In this document: piece by piece, positions 47,504-57,676 of the stretch | Position numbering within the stretch: the stretch's first letter is position 1 | Layout: the number at the start of each line of letters is the position of its first letter | DNA from: Sodiomyces alkalinus F11 | Taxonomy: Eukaryota > Ascomycota > Sordariomycetes > Glomerellales > Plectosphaerellaceae | NCBI RefSeq assembly: GCF_003711515.1 | Contig: NW_021167087.1 | Span: 124,001 to 188,000 of the forward strand | Direction: 5' to 3' | Length of the DNA: 64,000 bases | Translations under genes and position numbers: made by a program | Notes under the pieces: model-generated | The model's input: the letters and a program-made list of their open reading frames with translations, nothing else | Databases searched by the model: none | Told to the model about the DNA's origin: nothing

Positions 47504-50100
47504 AGGAGCGATACGATTTAATAGCTTATTAGTCTCCTTTTAGGCGTTCTTTATTATAGTATACGCCTTATAGTCATATACTCGAAGATATAATAAAATT
47601 AGCTTTATGTTAAAAAGGACTTTATATAGCGTTTTCTAATCCTTTTACTGCCTTTGTGGCGTGCGGTTATAGACGTATACGGCCGTGAGAATAGCCTTAG
47701 GCTATATAAGTAGCGGTAGCTTAGCGTGGATATTTACCGCACGACCTTATAAAATCACTATAATAGCGGCGCGTTCGGTACCCTTATTCTGCGCTTAAGT
47801 GTCGGTAGCAGATACCTCTAATAGGATATCCTCCTTGTATAGGAAAAGGGTGATATTGTTAGATTAAGTTAGCGTATTATTACTTTCGAAAACGCGTACC
47901 TTATAGTCTGATTAACGGTCTACCTAGGCGAGGAATTCTTTAATTATTATAAGGATATCCGCTATAAGTTTGCTCTTTATAATATAAGTGGCCGTAAAGC
48001 TATTATAATAGTCGGTGAAAAATATAAACCGCGAAACCCCGTCGGACGTTTATTTAAAATCCGTGAAATTAATCGCCTACTATTCCCCTACATAGGCAGG
48101 TACAGTGCGAGGGCGCCTACTAATATACCGTTTTATTTTTATAAGCTTATAGACCTTATAGTCGATAGTTATTAGTCCCTTAATCTTAACTTCCTGCGTG
48201 TACCCTTCTAGGTGCCTAAGAGGCTTAGGGCTAGTATACCCTAATCGTAGATACTATAAGATACCCTCCGTAGTACGTAGATAACGTATTATCGATTTAT
48301 AGACGTCTTTTCAGGTGGAAGAAAAGCCTAGAAAAGTAGCCGTAGATTAGTTAGAATCGTAGGGCATATACTTAATAATAGTCTAATCGAAGTGATAACT
48401 TAGCTAGAATAGTATAGATCTATTAGTATATTAAATGCTGTTATTTAGTGGCTTCTAATCCTCCTAGTATCCTCGCCGTCGTAGGCGTTAGTTAGACATT
48501 AAATTATAAGCAAAGTCCTCGCAGTATACGACGTTTAAGAGTCTAAAATCGTGGCCTCCTATTAGTCCGTTTAATCTCCCGGTCACGTTACCGTAACCTT
48601 TAATAGGCAGGGACGAACTACCGGCTATTATATAATCCCCCTACGTGGCGGGTATAAAATCAGAAAAACGCGAAAAATCGTTAAAGATATAAATAGTGGC
48701 GCCGGAATCTAGGATAGCAGAGGCTCGAAGAGGGTAGCTAGTAATAGTGCTAGCCGTAAAGGTGGCGGCGTAAAAGACGCCGCTACGGACGCTGCTATAG
48801 TCGAGTAACGCCTCTTTAAGCTATACAGAATCCCGGCCTACATCCTTCTTCACCTTTTTTACAGCGCATAGTTCTTCCACTTCTGCGTGTATCGCAGGGT
48901 TATATTTAAGGATCCGTTAGACGGTTATTTTAGTGCTATCGTACGTAATCTAACCGTTAAACGCTATTTCCGGAAATAGGTAATAGTAGACGTCTATATT
49001 ATAACTAGGTATAGTATATACGCGATAAGGCTCCCTTATCGGAGGGCAGATTAACGATATTTAGAAAAAGAATAGTTAGTTAAAGTAATGGAAGGTATAG
49101 CTATTAATATAGCGGAAGATACTACGGTAGCGGCTTTCTTAGCTTTATTCTTCCTATAACCACCCTTTTTCCTGGGCTTAGTCGTGGCCTCTAAGGTATC
49201 TTTACCCTTATCGCTTTTAGTGTATAGTGCAGGGAATACTATAATGCGATAGTTGCCGCGCTTTCCTTAGTCTTTAAGTCTAATCTCGATATATCGTTAG
49301 CTAAGGGTATAAAGATCTTCGTGTTAGACTACTTTCTTATCTAAGAGGCGTCCCTCGACTTTAGTCTAATCACGGCTAGCTATACCACGTATACCTCTAA
49401 AGAAGTCTACTACCTAAATATACGTTACGGGAGTTAATTTAACCTCTTCAAGGTGCTTTAATAGTTCCTGCTATCTTAGTAACCACTTCTATAGCTTCTT
49501 AAGGCTATTCGGAGTAGTTCGAATATAGTCGTTATATTCCTTATAGATATCCACGCGGCGTATAGTTATATAGTAAATGGTATCGCGTTAAATAGCTTTA
49601 TACACCCTTTAAGGGGTGGCGTTATATAGGAGTAGCTTACGGCTTTTATCGATAGTATCAGTCTACCACGATAATACGGCGTTAATATAGGTCTTAGACC
49701 AAGGGCGGCTAGACCCCGATAGGTTCACACTTAGGACCTATTATAACTACTGCTGCAGGCACCTAATATCTAGCTAGGTAGACTTAATCTAGATATTATT
49801 AAGCAGGAGGGGCATATATATAAGATATCTAGCTATATAGATAGCCTCTTTAACGAGTTTATTTTATCTAAGAAGCCCAGATCTACTCCACAATACCTAT
49901 AGATCGATAACTATAAAGACGCTATAGAGTTTTGTACGGGGAAGAAGTATTAAGGTTATAGGCAGGAAGGCAGATTTAGTGGCATGTCTTAAAGTATAGG
50001 ATAAGGAAGAGCGTTGTGTGATAGAGGTAGATTGATAGGATAACGAAAAGGCGATTAAATACGAAGAAGAGTTATAGATAGTGTATATATTAGCTTAAAG
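47504..50100 (-). mobile_element. Copia element C3, 5' fragment (gag, protease, integrase)
   Basis: Read right to left: gag-like region about 49980-49050, including TKITVxRILKYNPAIHAEVE (about 48945-48890), which closely matches the C5 gag at 59020-59090; protease DSGATIYIFNDFSRFSDF near 48708-48655; the preintegrase block HLEGYTQEVKIKGLITIDY near 48215-48160; integrase core at about 48100-47600; and NKLLNRIAP at 47535-47508, which joins APRAYIGYL at 32425 when L2 is removed. The sequence from 50100 to about 50640 is still RIPped and may hold the C3 leader and 5' LTR, but I found no match to the 3' LTR. Confidence 0.82.
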
Positions 50101-50639
50101 AGCCCTTAGCTACTTAGTAAAACACGGTACCCTCTCTTTACTATCACGATACGTTAAGGCGTTTATCCTATAACTTCCACCGCTTCCTATATATCTAGAG
50201 GCGGTACTAAACCTCCTTTGTAGCTAGTAGGAAGCCCTTAGTTAAGTGCCTATAACGCTCTCGAATCTACCTATAGTGTATATTATTATCGGTATCGGTT
50301 AAGGATATCCCGGGTATAACGCTAGGCGTTAAAGACTCTCGGTATCGTAGCTTATAGTCGATGTTAGTATCGAAAAGGGCGTTATCGATAAAGTCGTGAG
50401 TTATATCTAGTACTAGATTATTAGCGAGGTATTAAAAAAAGTATTTCTAGTGCTTAATAAGGGGGGGGATATATAGACGATATTAAGGAACCCGTTAGTA
50501 CCTATTTTAGTTATTGTTTGGTTATTAAGGGCATATAAATTAAGAGTGTGGATAACTAAGGGTTATCGCGATACGATAAAATAACGTCAATTTAGGCTAC
50601 GGGGGGAAGTGGAGATATCGCTGAAAAAACGTTATTAGC

Positions 50640-50980
50640 TCAGATTCCAAAGTGGTGGGTTTGTTTATACGGTACTATAGCGCTTCGTCACAAGCATCTA
50701 TACTACACTGAAGCTGGCCCACTTTATTGTTCGGCACTTCTTGGCAGCCTGGCGTTCGTAGCAGTACTACCGCCCGGGCCCGTTTTTCGTCTTTTTACGG
50801 TGTTTTTCGGGCGACATGCCTCCACAGTATATAGTTGTACAATAGCAAATCTGTCAGTACTTTCCTTTTATATGGGTTTTACAGCAGATTTCGTTGTAAT
50901 CAATTGAGGGATCTTAGTGCGAATTCCCTGTGAATCTGACTTTAGACTGTGCTGCTATGTGCTATGTCCCCTGATAGGAT
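50640..50980. other. Unique-looking segment with normal CA/TG, no gene seen
   Basis: Base composition changes abruptly at about 50640. CA and TG are frequent again and stops are not of RIP type. I see no ORF longer than a few dozen codons and no element signature. It may be ancestral non-repeat DNA left between element blocks. Confidence 0.6.
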
Positions 50981-51460
50981 AAAAAATAGGACAAAAAATA
51001 GGACAAAAAATAGGAAAACAAAATTAGGAAAAGAAATAGGATATAAATTAGGGTAAGGAGTTAGGGTAAAAATTAGGATATATATTAGGGTAAAAAGTAG
51101 GATAAAAAATAGGATAAAGAATTTGTGTAAAAAATAGGATAAAAATTAGGATAAAAATAGGATAAAAATAAAATAGAATCTAGGATAAAATAGAGGATAA
51201 GAAATAGAATAAAATCATAGGATAAAGTATAGGATATAAAGTAAGATAGAAATAAGATATAAAATAGAAGAAGAAATATAATAAAACCTTAGATAGGAAA
51301 TAGGATAAAAAGAGAATACAAAATAAGATCTATAATATAATAAGATAAACTAAAAATAGAATGAAACATACACTAAAAAACTATAGGAATAAAATTAATA
51401 AAAAGTAGAATAAGAGTAATAGATAATATAAAGTTGAATAAAGCTATAAGTAACGGATAA
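50981..51460. repeat. Degenerate AT/purine-rich tandem repeat
   Basis: A long array of imperfect units around TAGGATAAAAAA (10-16 bp spacing), decaying to the right into ATAGAATAAAA variants. G is nearly all in GG pairs and C is almost absent on this strand, so the strands are strongly asymmetric. Confidence 0.85.
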
Positions 51461-52020
51461 GATAAAAATAAATAAATAAAAGATAATAGATAAGATATAT
51501 TATATTATATTAACAGAATTCATAAGAAATAGCTTAATATATATTTAGTACTATAAAGTAAGCAGAATATAGTATATAGTAGTATATTTATGTATATAAT
51601 ATCGTTATATAATCGGGTTATATATATAGCCCCTTATAGAGGCGAGCGTAATAGCCTTATCTATAAGGTAAGCTATTAGTTAGTATTAACGCGTTTATAG
51701 GAAGTATATCGATTATTTATACCTATTACTTACTTAACGACGATACTATTTACGGCTAGGAGATAGTAGGAGAGGAATATAGGGGGATAAAAGAAGCTAA
51801 TACTAGCGACTATAAAAAGAAATAGACCCTTAAGTACGAGATATAAAGCGCGATTAATATAATAAAAAATAGCTTTTTACCATACTAAAGAAATAAAAAC
51901 AAATCGTTATAGCGTAGAAGAAACTAATAAATAGCTATAGAAACTAAAAAAACAGGCGTTTTATAGTTATTTTCGGATATCCACGGTTATTTATTAGTAT
52001 ATAGTAGGTTATATAATTAG
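51461..52020. other. RIP-like AT-rich segment, no element identified
   Basis: TA-rich with almost no CA or TG, like the retrotransposon blocks, but I could not match it to any domain on either strand. Probably an old repeat remnant. Confidence 0.5.
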
Positions 52021-52026
52021 GCCGGC

Positions 52027-52088
52027 CCCCCCCCTTTAGGGGGGGGCGAGCTTGGCGGCGTTGCCCGTAGGGCAACCTGCTAAGCTCG
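52027..52088. repeat. Poly-C/poly-G pair and a strong hairpin at the edge of the gene island
   Basis: A C run, CTTTAG and a G run (52027-52047) can pair. Next, GAGCTT...AAGCTC encloses GTTGCCC GTA GGGCAAC (about 52049-52087), a near-perfect stem-loop. Normal-composition gene DNA begins right after it. It may be the terminus of a repeat or a small hairpin element; its role is unknown. Confidence 0.8.
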
Positions 52089-52247
52089 TGCCATCTCACT
52101 CACCATATTGACCTGACACGTACGTGCAGCTTAATGAATTTATAACAGTGGTGGCGGTCTAACATCTCTATCTAAATTTATCGAGCTCATTCTAACGGTT
52201 ACTACCCTTGGCAAAACTCTGGCACACCGGGAAACCCGCAAGCCGTC

Positions 52248-54971
52248 ATGTTCCCGTTCGATCAAGTCGCCCTTCCAAGTATCCCTGTTCGAAAGGCGCT
52301 GTTGGTGATCGACTTTCAGAACGACTTCCTCGACCCTCAAGGACCTCTACCAGTCATCGAACCTCGGGCATTCGTTGATCGAACTCTTGAATTGGCAAAA
52401 GAGTTTCGGAGAAAGGACTACGTTGTTTGGGTTTGCACCGAATTCAAGAAAAAGCGCGTGTTAGGCAGCGAGCAGATTATCATATCTGAGGAGGACAGCT
52501 GGAAGTCGGGCTCATGTGACAGGGACCTGTGTTCTGAGGATGCGGTGAGACCCCCGTCTCTCCGGCCGAATGCACCCGAATCGGACCCTGAGGCGTTCCT
52601 CAGTCAAAGCGGGACTGGGACAGGCTGCGCGCGGTCCGCCTCAGGATCACAGGTTCCCAGTAATACCAGACGCTCCTTCGGCCCGCGCGACATCTCTTTC
52701 GTCAAATCTCACTATTCCGCATTCAAGTCAGGCGAACTGCTGCAGCTACTGAGAGGAAAGCTAGTCACCCAGCTATTCATATGTGGCTCGCTCGCTAACA
52801 TTGGCGTCTATGCTACTACCATCGATGCCGCAATGTATGGCTATGACATAACTATTGTGGAGGATTGTTGCGGCCACCGCTCCCACCATAGACTTACCAA
52901 TGCCATTGAATCTGCCGTGGACTTGACGGGCTGCAAAGTCTTGAAGGCTGATGTTGTCATCGAGCGACTCCAGTCCAAGCCGCTTTCAGGTTCAGGTTCA
53001 GTCTCAGGCTCAATACCCTCCGCTGCTACGGACACTTCTCACAAACAGCAGTCTGGCCTTGGTACAAAATCATCAGCTTATCCGTCAAGAATAATGGCCC
53101 CAGACTCTTCCAGATTGGACCTACACGAGAGACTAGCTGCGCTTGACATAAGCTCATCAAAGATCATTCGAGAGGACGAGATAGGGCAACCGCTCGAAGT
53201 TGACCCTGATGCCCAGCCCTTAAGCCCAGCTGCCCAAGAGGCTTTGAAGGAAGGATCGCGGGAAGACGCAAAAGGCAAAATCTCCTTCTCAGACACATCA
53301 TGTCCTGAAATGAAAGGCGTTCTTGAACCAACAGATAGGCCAGAGAGAAGTGATGCGCCCCGATCCGAGAAAACACTGGCAGCAGCTGGTGTTCGTGCTG
53401 CAACCGAAGCCTCGGCCAGTTCATCATTGTCAACTGCTACGACCGCCAATGAGCCGAGGCCATCAAGCCCCGGCGAAAGTCAGGACGGCGGTCGAGGCCC
53501 CATCTGCGAAGGCGACACGACCATCATACACGATGTATTGCCGCCGCCCCTGGCTGATGGCATATTCGAGAAACTGAAGGAGGAAATACAGTGGCGACGG
53601 ATGTCGCACCAAGGGGGAGAAGTCCCTCGGCTTGTCGCTGTTCAAGGCGAGGTTGCTGCAGACGGCAGCATGCCAGTCTATCGGCATCCAGCCGATGAAA
53701 GCCCCCCGCTTCTTCCGTTCTCACCGACAGTCCTGGCAATCAAAGCCGAGATTGAGAGGCATCTGGGACACCCGTTGAATCATGCCTTGATTCAACTGTA
53801 TCGAGATGGAAAGGACTACATCTCTGAGCACAGTGATAAGACATTGGATATTGTGAAGGGATCTTTCATCGCCAATGTCAGCTTTGGGGCCGAACGAACC
53901 ATGGTGTTCAGGACTAAGCGACTAGATAAGGACCAGTCGTCTCCGTCGCCGTCCCCGTCGGGAGATGCCAAACGCAGGATACAACGTGTTCAGCTGCCTC
54001 ACAACTCACTCTGCCGTATGGGCCTGACGACTAACATGCGCTGGCTCCATGCTATCAAGCAGGACAAGCGAGCGGAGAGAGAAAAGTCGCCGGCTGAACT
54101 AGCCTTCTCGGGGGAGCGGATATCTCTCACCTTCAGGAGAATAGGTACCTTCCTCGATCGTGATGGAACACTCATCTGGGGCCAAGGGGCTACGGGAAAG
54201 ACAAGGGACGCGGGTCGAGTGGTGGTGAGCGGACAGAGCTCGGAAGCCGTGTCAATGATTCGAGCATTTGGAGCCGAAAACCACGCAACCTCTTTTGACT
54301 GGGAAGAACATTACGGCAAGGGCTTCGATGTTCTACACATCACCCAGTCGCCTCGTCTCTTTTATTCGGGTGACGATGTCATCAACATGCGCGTCCAACT
54401 GATGCTTGCCAAATATGGAATTACTTTCGCCAAGGGCAGGATGCCGTCGTCCGCTGACCTGACGGACGGGGATACCCCGGACGCGAAGGAGGCTTCACCC
54501 CCTCTCAAAAGGCGACCTATGAGATTCGAGGACAACGACGCTGCGAGATCAACCATTGAAGGTGATGTGGCCATAATGCTATATGTTGATGCTGTATATG
54601 GGTGTGGAAAGGGAGACGCCATTGCTCGCTCGCCCCCAGAGATAGCACGAGTTTTCACCCGGTTCCAGCAGGGAATCGACTTGCTCGATAAGTGGCGCAC
54701 TTTTGGGACTACAGGATGTGACGAGAGAACCCAAGCGAGTCGGAAGATGAAGCAGGAACTGGCGGTCTGGGATGGGTATGCCTCGGAGGGCAAATTTGTT
54801 GCTGGTTCGAGAGCATCGTTGGCCGACTTTGCAGTCTGGCCTGTTTTGCATACGATTGTCCAGAAATTGGGCTTGAGCGTATTGGATACAGACGGGACGA
54901 GAGCACTCAAAGCCTACTATGAGGCCTTCCTAGGCCATGAAAGCGTTTCAAATGTGCTGGCGGGTATCTAG
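52248..54971 (+). CDS. Three-domain fusion: isochorismatase-like, AlkB-like 2OG-Fe(II) oxygenase, GST-like
   Basis: A 907-residue intronless ORF. Residues ~15-243 are an isochorismatase-like hydrolase domain with Asp22 (VIDFQNDF) and Lys153 (FVKSHYSAF). The usual nucleophile Cys is Gly186 (GSLANIGVYATTIDA), as I recall for EntB/PhzD-type isochorismatases. Residues ~245-420 are a Ser/Pro/Ala-rich linker. Residues ~425-635 are AlkB-like, with iron ligands His528, Asp530 and His601 and the 2-oxoglutarate arginine motif RISLTFR at 624-630, all intact, so oxidative dealkylation of a nucleic acid or other substrate is plausible. Residues ~690-907 resemble a GST, ending in its all-helical half (SLADFAVWPVL at 857-867). 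ATG 52248 is the first in frame and leads directly into the hydrolase fold. The substrate is unknown. It is convergent with the SHMT gene. Confidence 0.92.
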   Translation: MFPFDQVALPSIPVRKALLVIDFQNDFLDPQGPLPVIEPRAFVDRTLELAKEFRRKDYVVWVCTEFKKKRVLGSEQIIISEEDSWKSGSCDRDLCSEDAVRPPSLRPNAPESDPEAFLSQSGTGTGCARSASGSQVPSNTRRSFGPRDISFVKSHYSAFKSGELLQLLRGKLVTQLFICGSLANIGVYATTIDAAMYGYDITIVEDCCGHRSHHRLTNAIESAVDLTGCKVLKADVVIERLQSKPLSGSGSVSGSIPSAATDTSHKQQSGLGTKSSAYPSRIMAPDSSRLDLHERLAALDISSSKIIREDEIGQPLEVDPDAQPLSPAAQEALKEGSREDAKGKISFSDTSCPEMKGVLEPTDRPERSDAPRSEKTLAAAGVRAATEASASSSLSTATTANEPRPSSPGESQDGGRGPICEGDTTIIHDVLPPPLADGIFEKLKEEIQWRRMSHQGGEVPRLVAVQGEVAADGSMPVYRHPADESPPLLPFSPTVLAIKAEIERHLGHPLNHALIQLYRDGKDYISEHSDKTLDIVKGSFIANVSFGAERTMVFRTKRLDKDQSSPSPSPSGDAKRRIQRVQLPHNSLCRMGLTTNMRWLHAIKQDKRAEREKSPAELAFSGERISLTFRRIGTFLDRDGTLIWGQGATGKTRDAGRVVVSGQSSEAVSMIRAFGAENHATSFDWEEHYGKGFDVLHITQSPRLFYSGDDVINMRVQLMLAKYGITFAKGRMPSSADLTDGDTPDAKEASPPLKRRPMRFEDNDAARSTIEGDVAIMLYVDAVYGCGKGDAIARSPPEIARVFTRFQQGIDLLDKWRTFGTTGCDERTQASRKMKQELAVWDGYASEGKFVAGSRASLADFAVWPVLHTIVQKLGLSVLDTDGTRALKAYYEAFLGHESVSNVLAGI

Positions 54972-55421
54972 TCGGCGATCGAAAGGCACCGTCCTCATGA
55001 AATATAAACCCCATAAGATAATGAAGAAGAATTGGGTTCGTGGCACATGTGTGAACTTGCAGGATAATATGGACGGACAACCAGGCATGGAGCTGTGGAA
55101 TTGGTGGGTGAGCAACTTGTCCGGCACGGGGAAATGACCATACGCGTCATCATAATAATGGTTTTCAAGTGTCAGCGCAAGCACGAACAATCAGGCAAGG
55201 GCTCATCAGTAACGATGGGCCCTACTGACTGACACGAGAGTTGTAAGCTACAAAAATCCCGGAACGATCTGAAATTCTTTCATGACACTAGGATACGGAA
55301 CCAGATGACCAAAGAACCACTCCAAAACGCCCAATACCTAAGCTACTTGCTGATTTCCACATCTCATAGCGACATTGCCTCGGTCCCTCTGAGGTTACTA
55401 TTGATGGCCGTCTTCTTCTTC
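54972..55421. other. Intergenic region between two convergent genes
   Basis: 450 bp holding the 3' ends of both genes. CA and TG are normal. Short ORFs here have no domain signature. ATGAAATATAAACC at 54997-55010 and GAAATATGA-like AT-rich words may serve polyadenylation, but no precise site can be called. Confidence 0.6.
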
Positions 55422-57336
55422 TTAGCGCTCGGAGACCCAGGGCAAAGGATAAGTGCCAACCCAGTCAGAAACCTCCGACCGCAATTGGACAATCTCAGGG
55501 TCCGCATCACCGTTGCCCAGGTGTGCCATAAAGATACGGAGCAGCCCGGGCTTCTTTTCGCCACGCTCGGCCGCCGCTTGCCTGGCTGCCTTATCGATTC
55601 GGACCGCAATAGTCACGGCACGGTCGATTATGTCGGCTACGCGAGCAAAGTCCTCTTCGCCGAAACCTCGGGTCGTCATCGCAGGTGTGCCGATACGAAG
55701 GCCTCCGGGCACCAGAGCAGAGCGATCGCCAGGAACGGTGTTCTTGTTGGCGGCCACGCCGACAAGTTCGAGAACACGTTCAACGCGACTCCCGTCAATC
55801 CCTTGGGGCTTGAGATCCACGAGCACCAGGTGGTTCTCGGTTTCACCACCCACCAGCTTATAGCCCAGGCCCCCTTGCTCCTTCGGCTCGCCAAGGCGAC
55901 GAGCGAGTGCTTTCGCGTTGGAAAGTACTTGCGCCTGGTAGGCTTGAAATTCAGGGGTCTGTGCCTGCTTGAGAGCGACAGCCAATGCCGTGATGGTGTG
56001 GTTGTGGGGGCCGCCCTGGTGACCGGGGAAGACGGAAGCATTAATCGGACCTTCGAGATTGTACAGCTCGTCCTCCTTCGTCTTAGAGTTCTGGCGACGA
56101 ACGCCCTTCCGGTAGAAGATCAAAGCCCCGCGAGGTCCCCGTAAGCTCTTATGACTGGTAGTGGTGACCACGTCGGAATAACCAAACGGACCGGGCAAGA
56201 CCTTGGCGGCGACCAGACCTGAAATATGTGCCATATCGGCAAGAAGATATGCGTTGACCTTGTCGCAGATTTCTCGCATGCGCTTGTAGTCGATGAGCTT
56301 TGAATATGCACTAGCGCCGGCTACGATGATTTTGGGTCTGTAGATAGCGGCCAGCTCCTCGAGTTTGGCATAGTCGATTTCACCCGTCGCCTCGTCCAAC
56401 CTGTAAGGTACGGTCTCGAAGTACTTCGACACGGCGGAGATCTTCTTGCTTGGGGTTTGGTAACCGTGTGAGAGATGGCCGCCATGCGGCAAGTCAAGAC
56501 CCATCAGTCGATCGTGAGTATCCATCAGGGCAGAGTAAACGTAAAGATTTGCGGGGGCACCCGAAAGCGCTGCGAAGATGTCAGTGTGAGGGTCTTAAAA
56601 AAAAAACCCCAAGATAAACGAATGAATGAGAGAGAAAATGCGAACCTTGGACGTTGACTCCCCACTGCGAAGCATCCAGGCCGAAGGCCTCCAAAGCCCG
56701 CTGCTGACATAGCCGCTCCGCCTGATCTATGAACTCGTTTCCGCCGTAGTATCGCGCACCCGGGTACCCTTCCGAATATTTGTCTATGCCATGCCACGTT
56801 AGTAATGGGCTTACTCGGTCGCTCGGAGAATAGGAAGGTCTACTTTGCATCACACTACCCAAGGCATCGAGGACTGCCTGAGAGGTGAAGTTCTCGGAAG
56901 GAATGAGGTTGATAAAGTGCTTCTGCCTATTTTTTTCCTACGGGCGAGGTGTCAGTCCTGGAAGAAGAATAGCCAACCGAGCCCAAGATGTTTCCCGCAC
57001 CATCCACTGTCGGAGCGGGAACATACCTTCTCTATGATGTCGTACACAGCCGGGTCCGCTTGTTGGAGATGTCCAGAGAGAAGCTGGGCATGGCCATGGT
57101 CAGCGAGAGTTAGACAAAGCAGAAAGCACCCGAGCAAGCCCAGACAGAATCTGATTTGAATTGGCGCAGTTCGAGACACCACGTACCTGCTGCTGGCCTT
57201 CCAGGCTCATTGACGAGACCAGTCGTCTGCCATTGCATGTCGGCAACGGCCGACGGATGCTCGTCGCCGCTAATGTTGTTGCCCTCGCATACCGCGGAAG
57301 CAGTCGCAAAGCACACCGAGACGTTGACATAGACAT
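55422..57336 (-). CDS. Serine hydroxymethyltransferase, mitochondrial-type, five exons
   Basis: Exons, in reading order: 57336-57187, 57083-57027, 56937-56844, 56783-56646, 56569-55422 (1587 nt, 528 residues). The four introns are 103, 89, 60 and 76 bp, all GT-AG, with CTAAC/CTGAC-like branch sites, and joining them keeps frame. The enzyme converts serine and tetrahydrofolate to glycine and 5,10-methylene-THF with PLP. Visible signatures: [32 protein letters not shown] (Asp258, His261) and [13 protein letters not shown] with the PLP lysine at 287. The first ~45 residues are rich in Arg, Ser and Thr and lack acidic residues, as in a mitochondrial presequence. I chose ATG 57336; an upstream in-frame TTG (57345) is not a likely start. 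A second ATG at 57330 is also possible. All key residues are present. Confidence 0.95.
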
Positions 57337-57676
57337 TACGGGCAAGGGAAGATTGCCAGACGCCCCAATGTCTCCAATCCGGTAAGATACAGCGGATCTA
57401 TGAAGTGGTTGTAGAGCGAAGGTTCACTCACCGTTTGCCGAGGTGGTCCGATCGGAGGTTACATAAGAGATACGGGTGTACATACCTCTGGTAGCCGTTA
57501 GAAGTGGCGACCCCAGAACCCCCCGCCGTACTTCGTACTTCGTACTCCGCTCCCAAGGTACCTGTTCTTAGGTGCGGAGTAATTAGGTGGGTACCGCTGG
57601 GGTTCGTAACATCGTCCGCGTTCGGTCAGATAATTATTAACATTCACACCTAAGGTACCTTTGTCGAACAGACCAC
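57337..57676. promoter_or_regulatory. SHMT upstream region
   Basis: 340 bp between the SHMT start and copia C5. Two CCAAT words (about 57364 and 57374, plus strand) lie close to the start. Further out are TACTTCG tandem copies (57531-57549), AGGTACCT words at 57556 and the 10-bp palindrome AAGGTACCTT near 57653. Any 5' UTR and promoter must fit here. The elements are seen directly; their use is inferred. Confidence 0.55.

Noticed and set aside
52140..52340. 66-codon minus-strand frame upstream of the fusion gene
   Set aside because: It overlaps the start of the fusion gene and shows no domain; likely chance.
53078..54910. Several minus-strand frames of 60-182 codons inside the fusion gene, and plus-strand frames at 52570 and 53323
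   Set aside because: They are shadows of the 907-residue ORF, which has full domain support.
55305..56144. 279-codon plus-strand frame
   Set aside because: It is antisense to the last exon of the SHMT gene, whose sequence and splice pattern are unambiguous.
57337..57345. Upstream in-frame TTG as SHMT start
   Set aside because: Nuclear genes normally start at ATG; ATG at 57336 lies three codons downstream and keeps the whole presequence.
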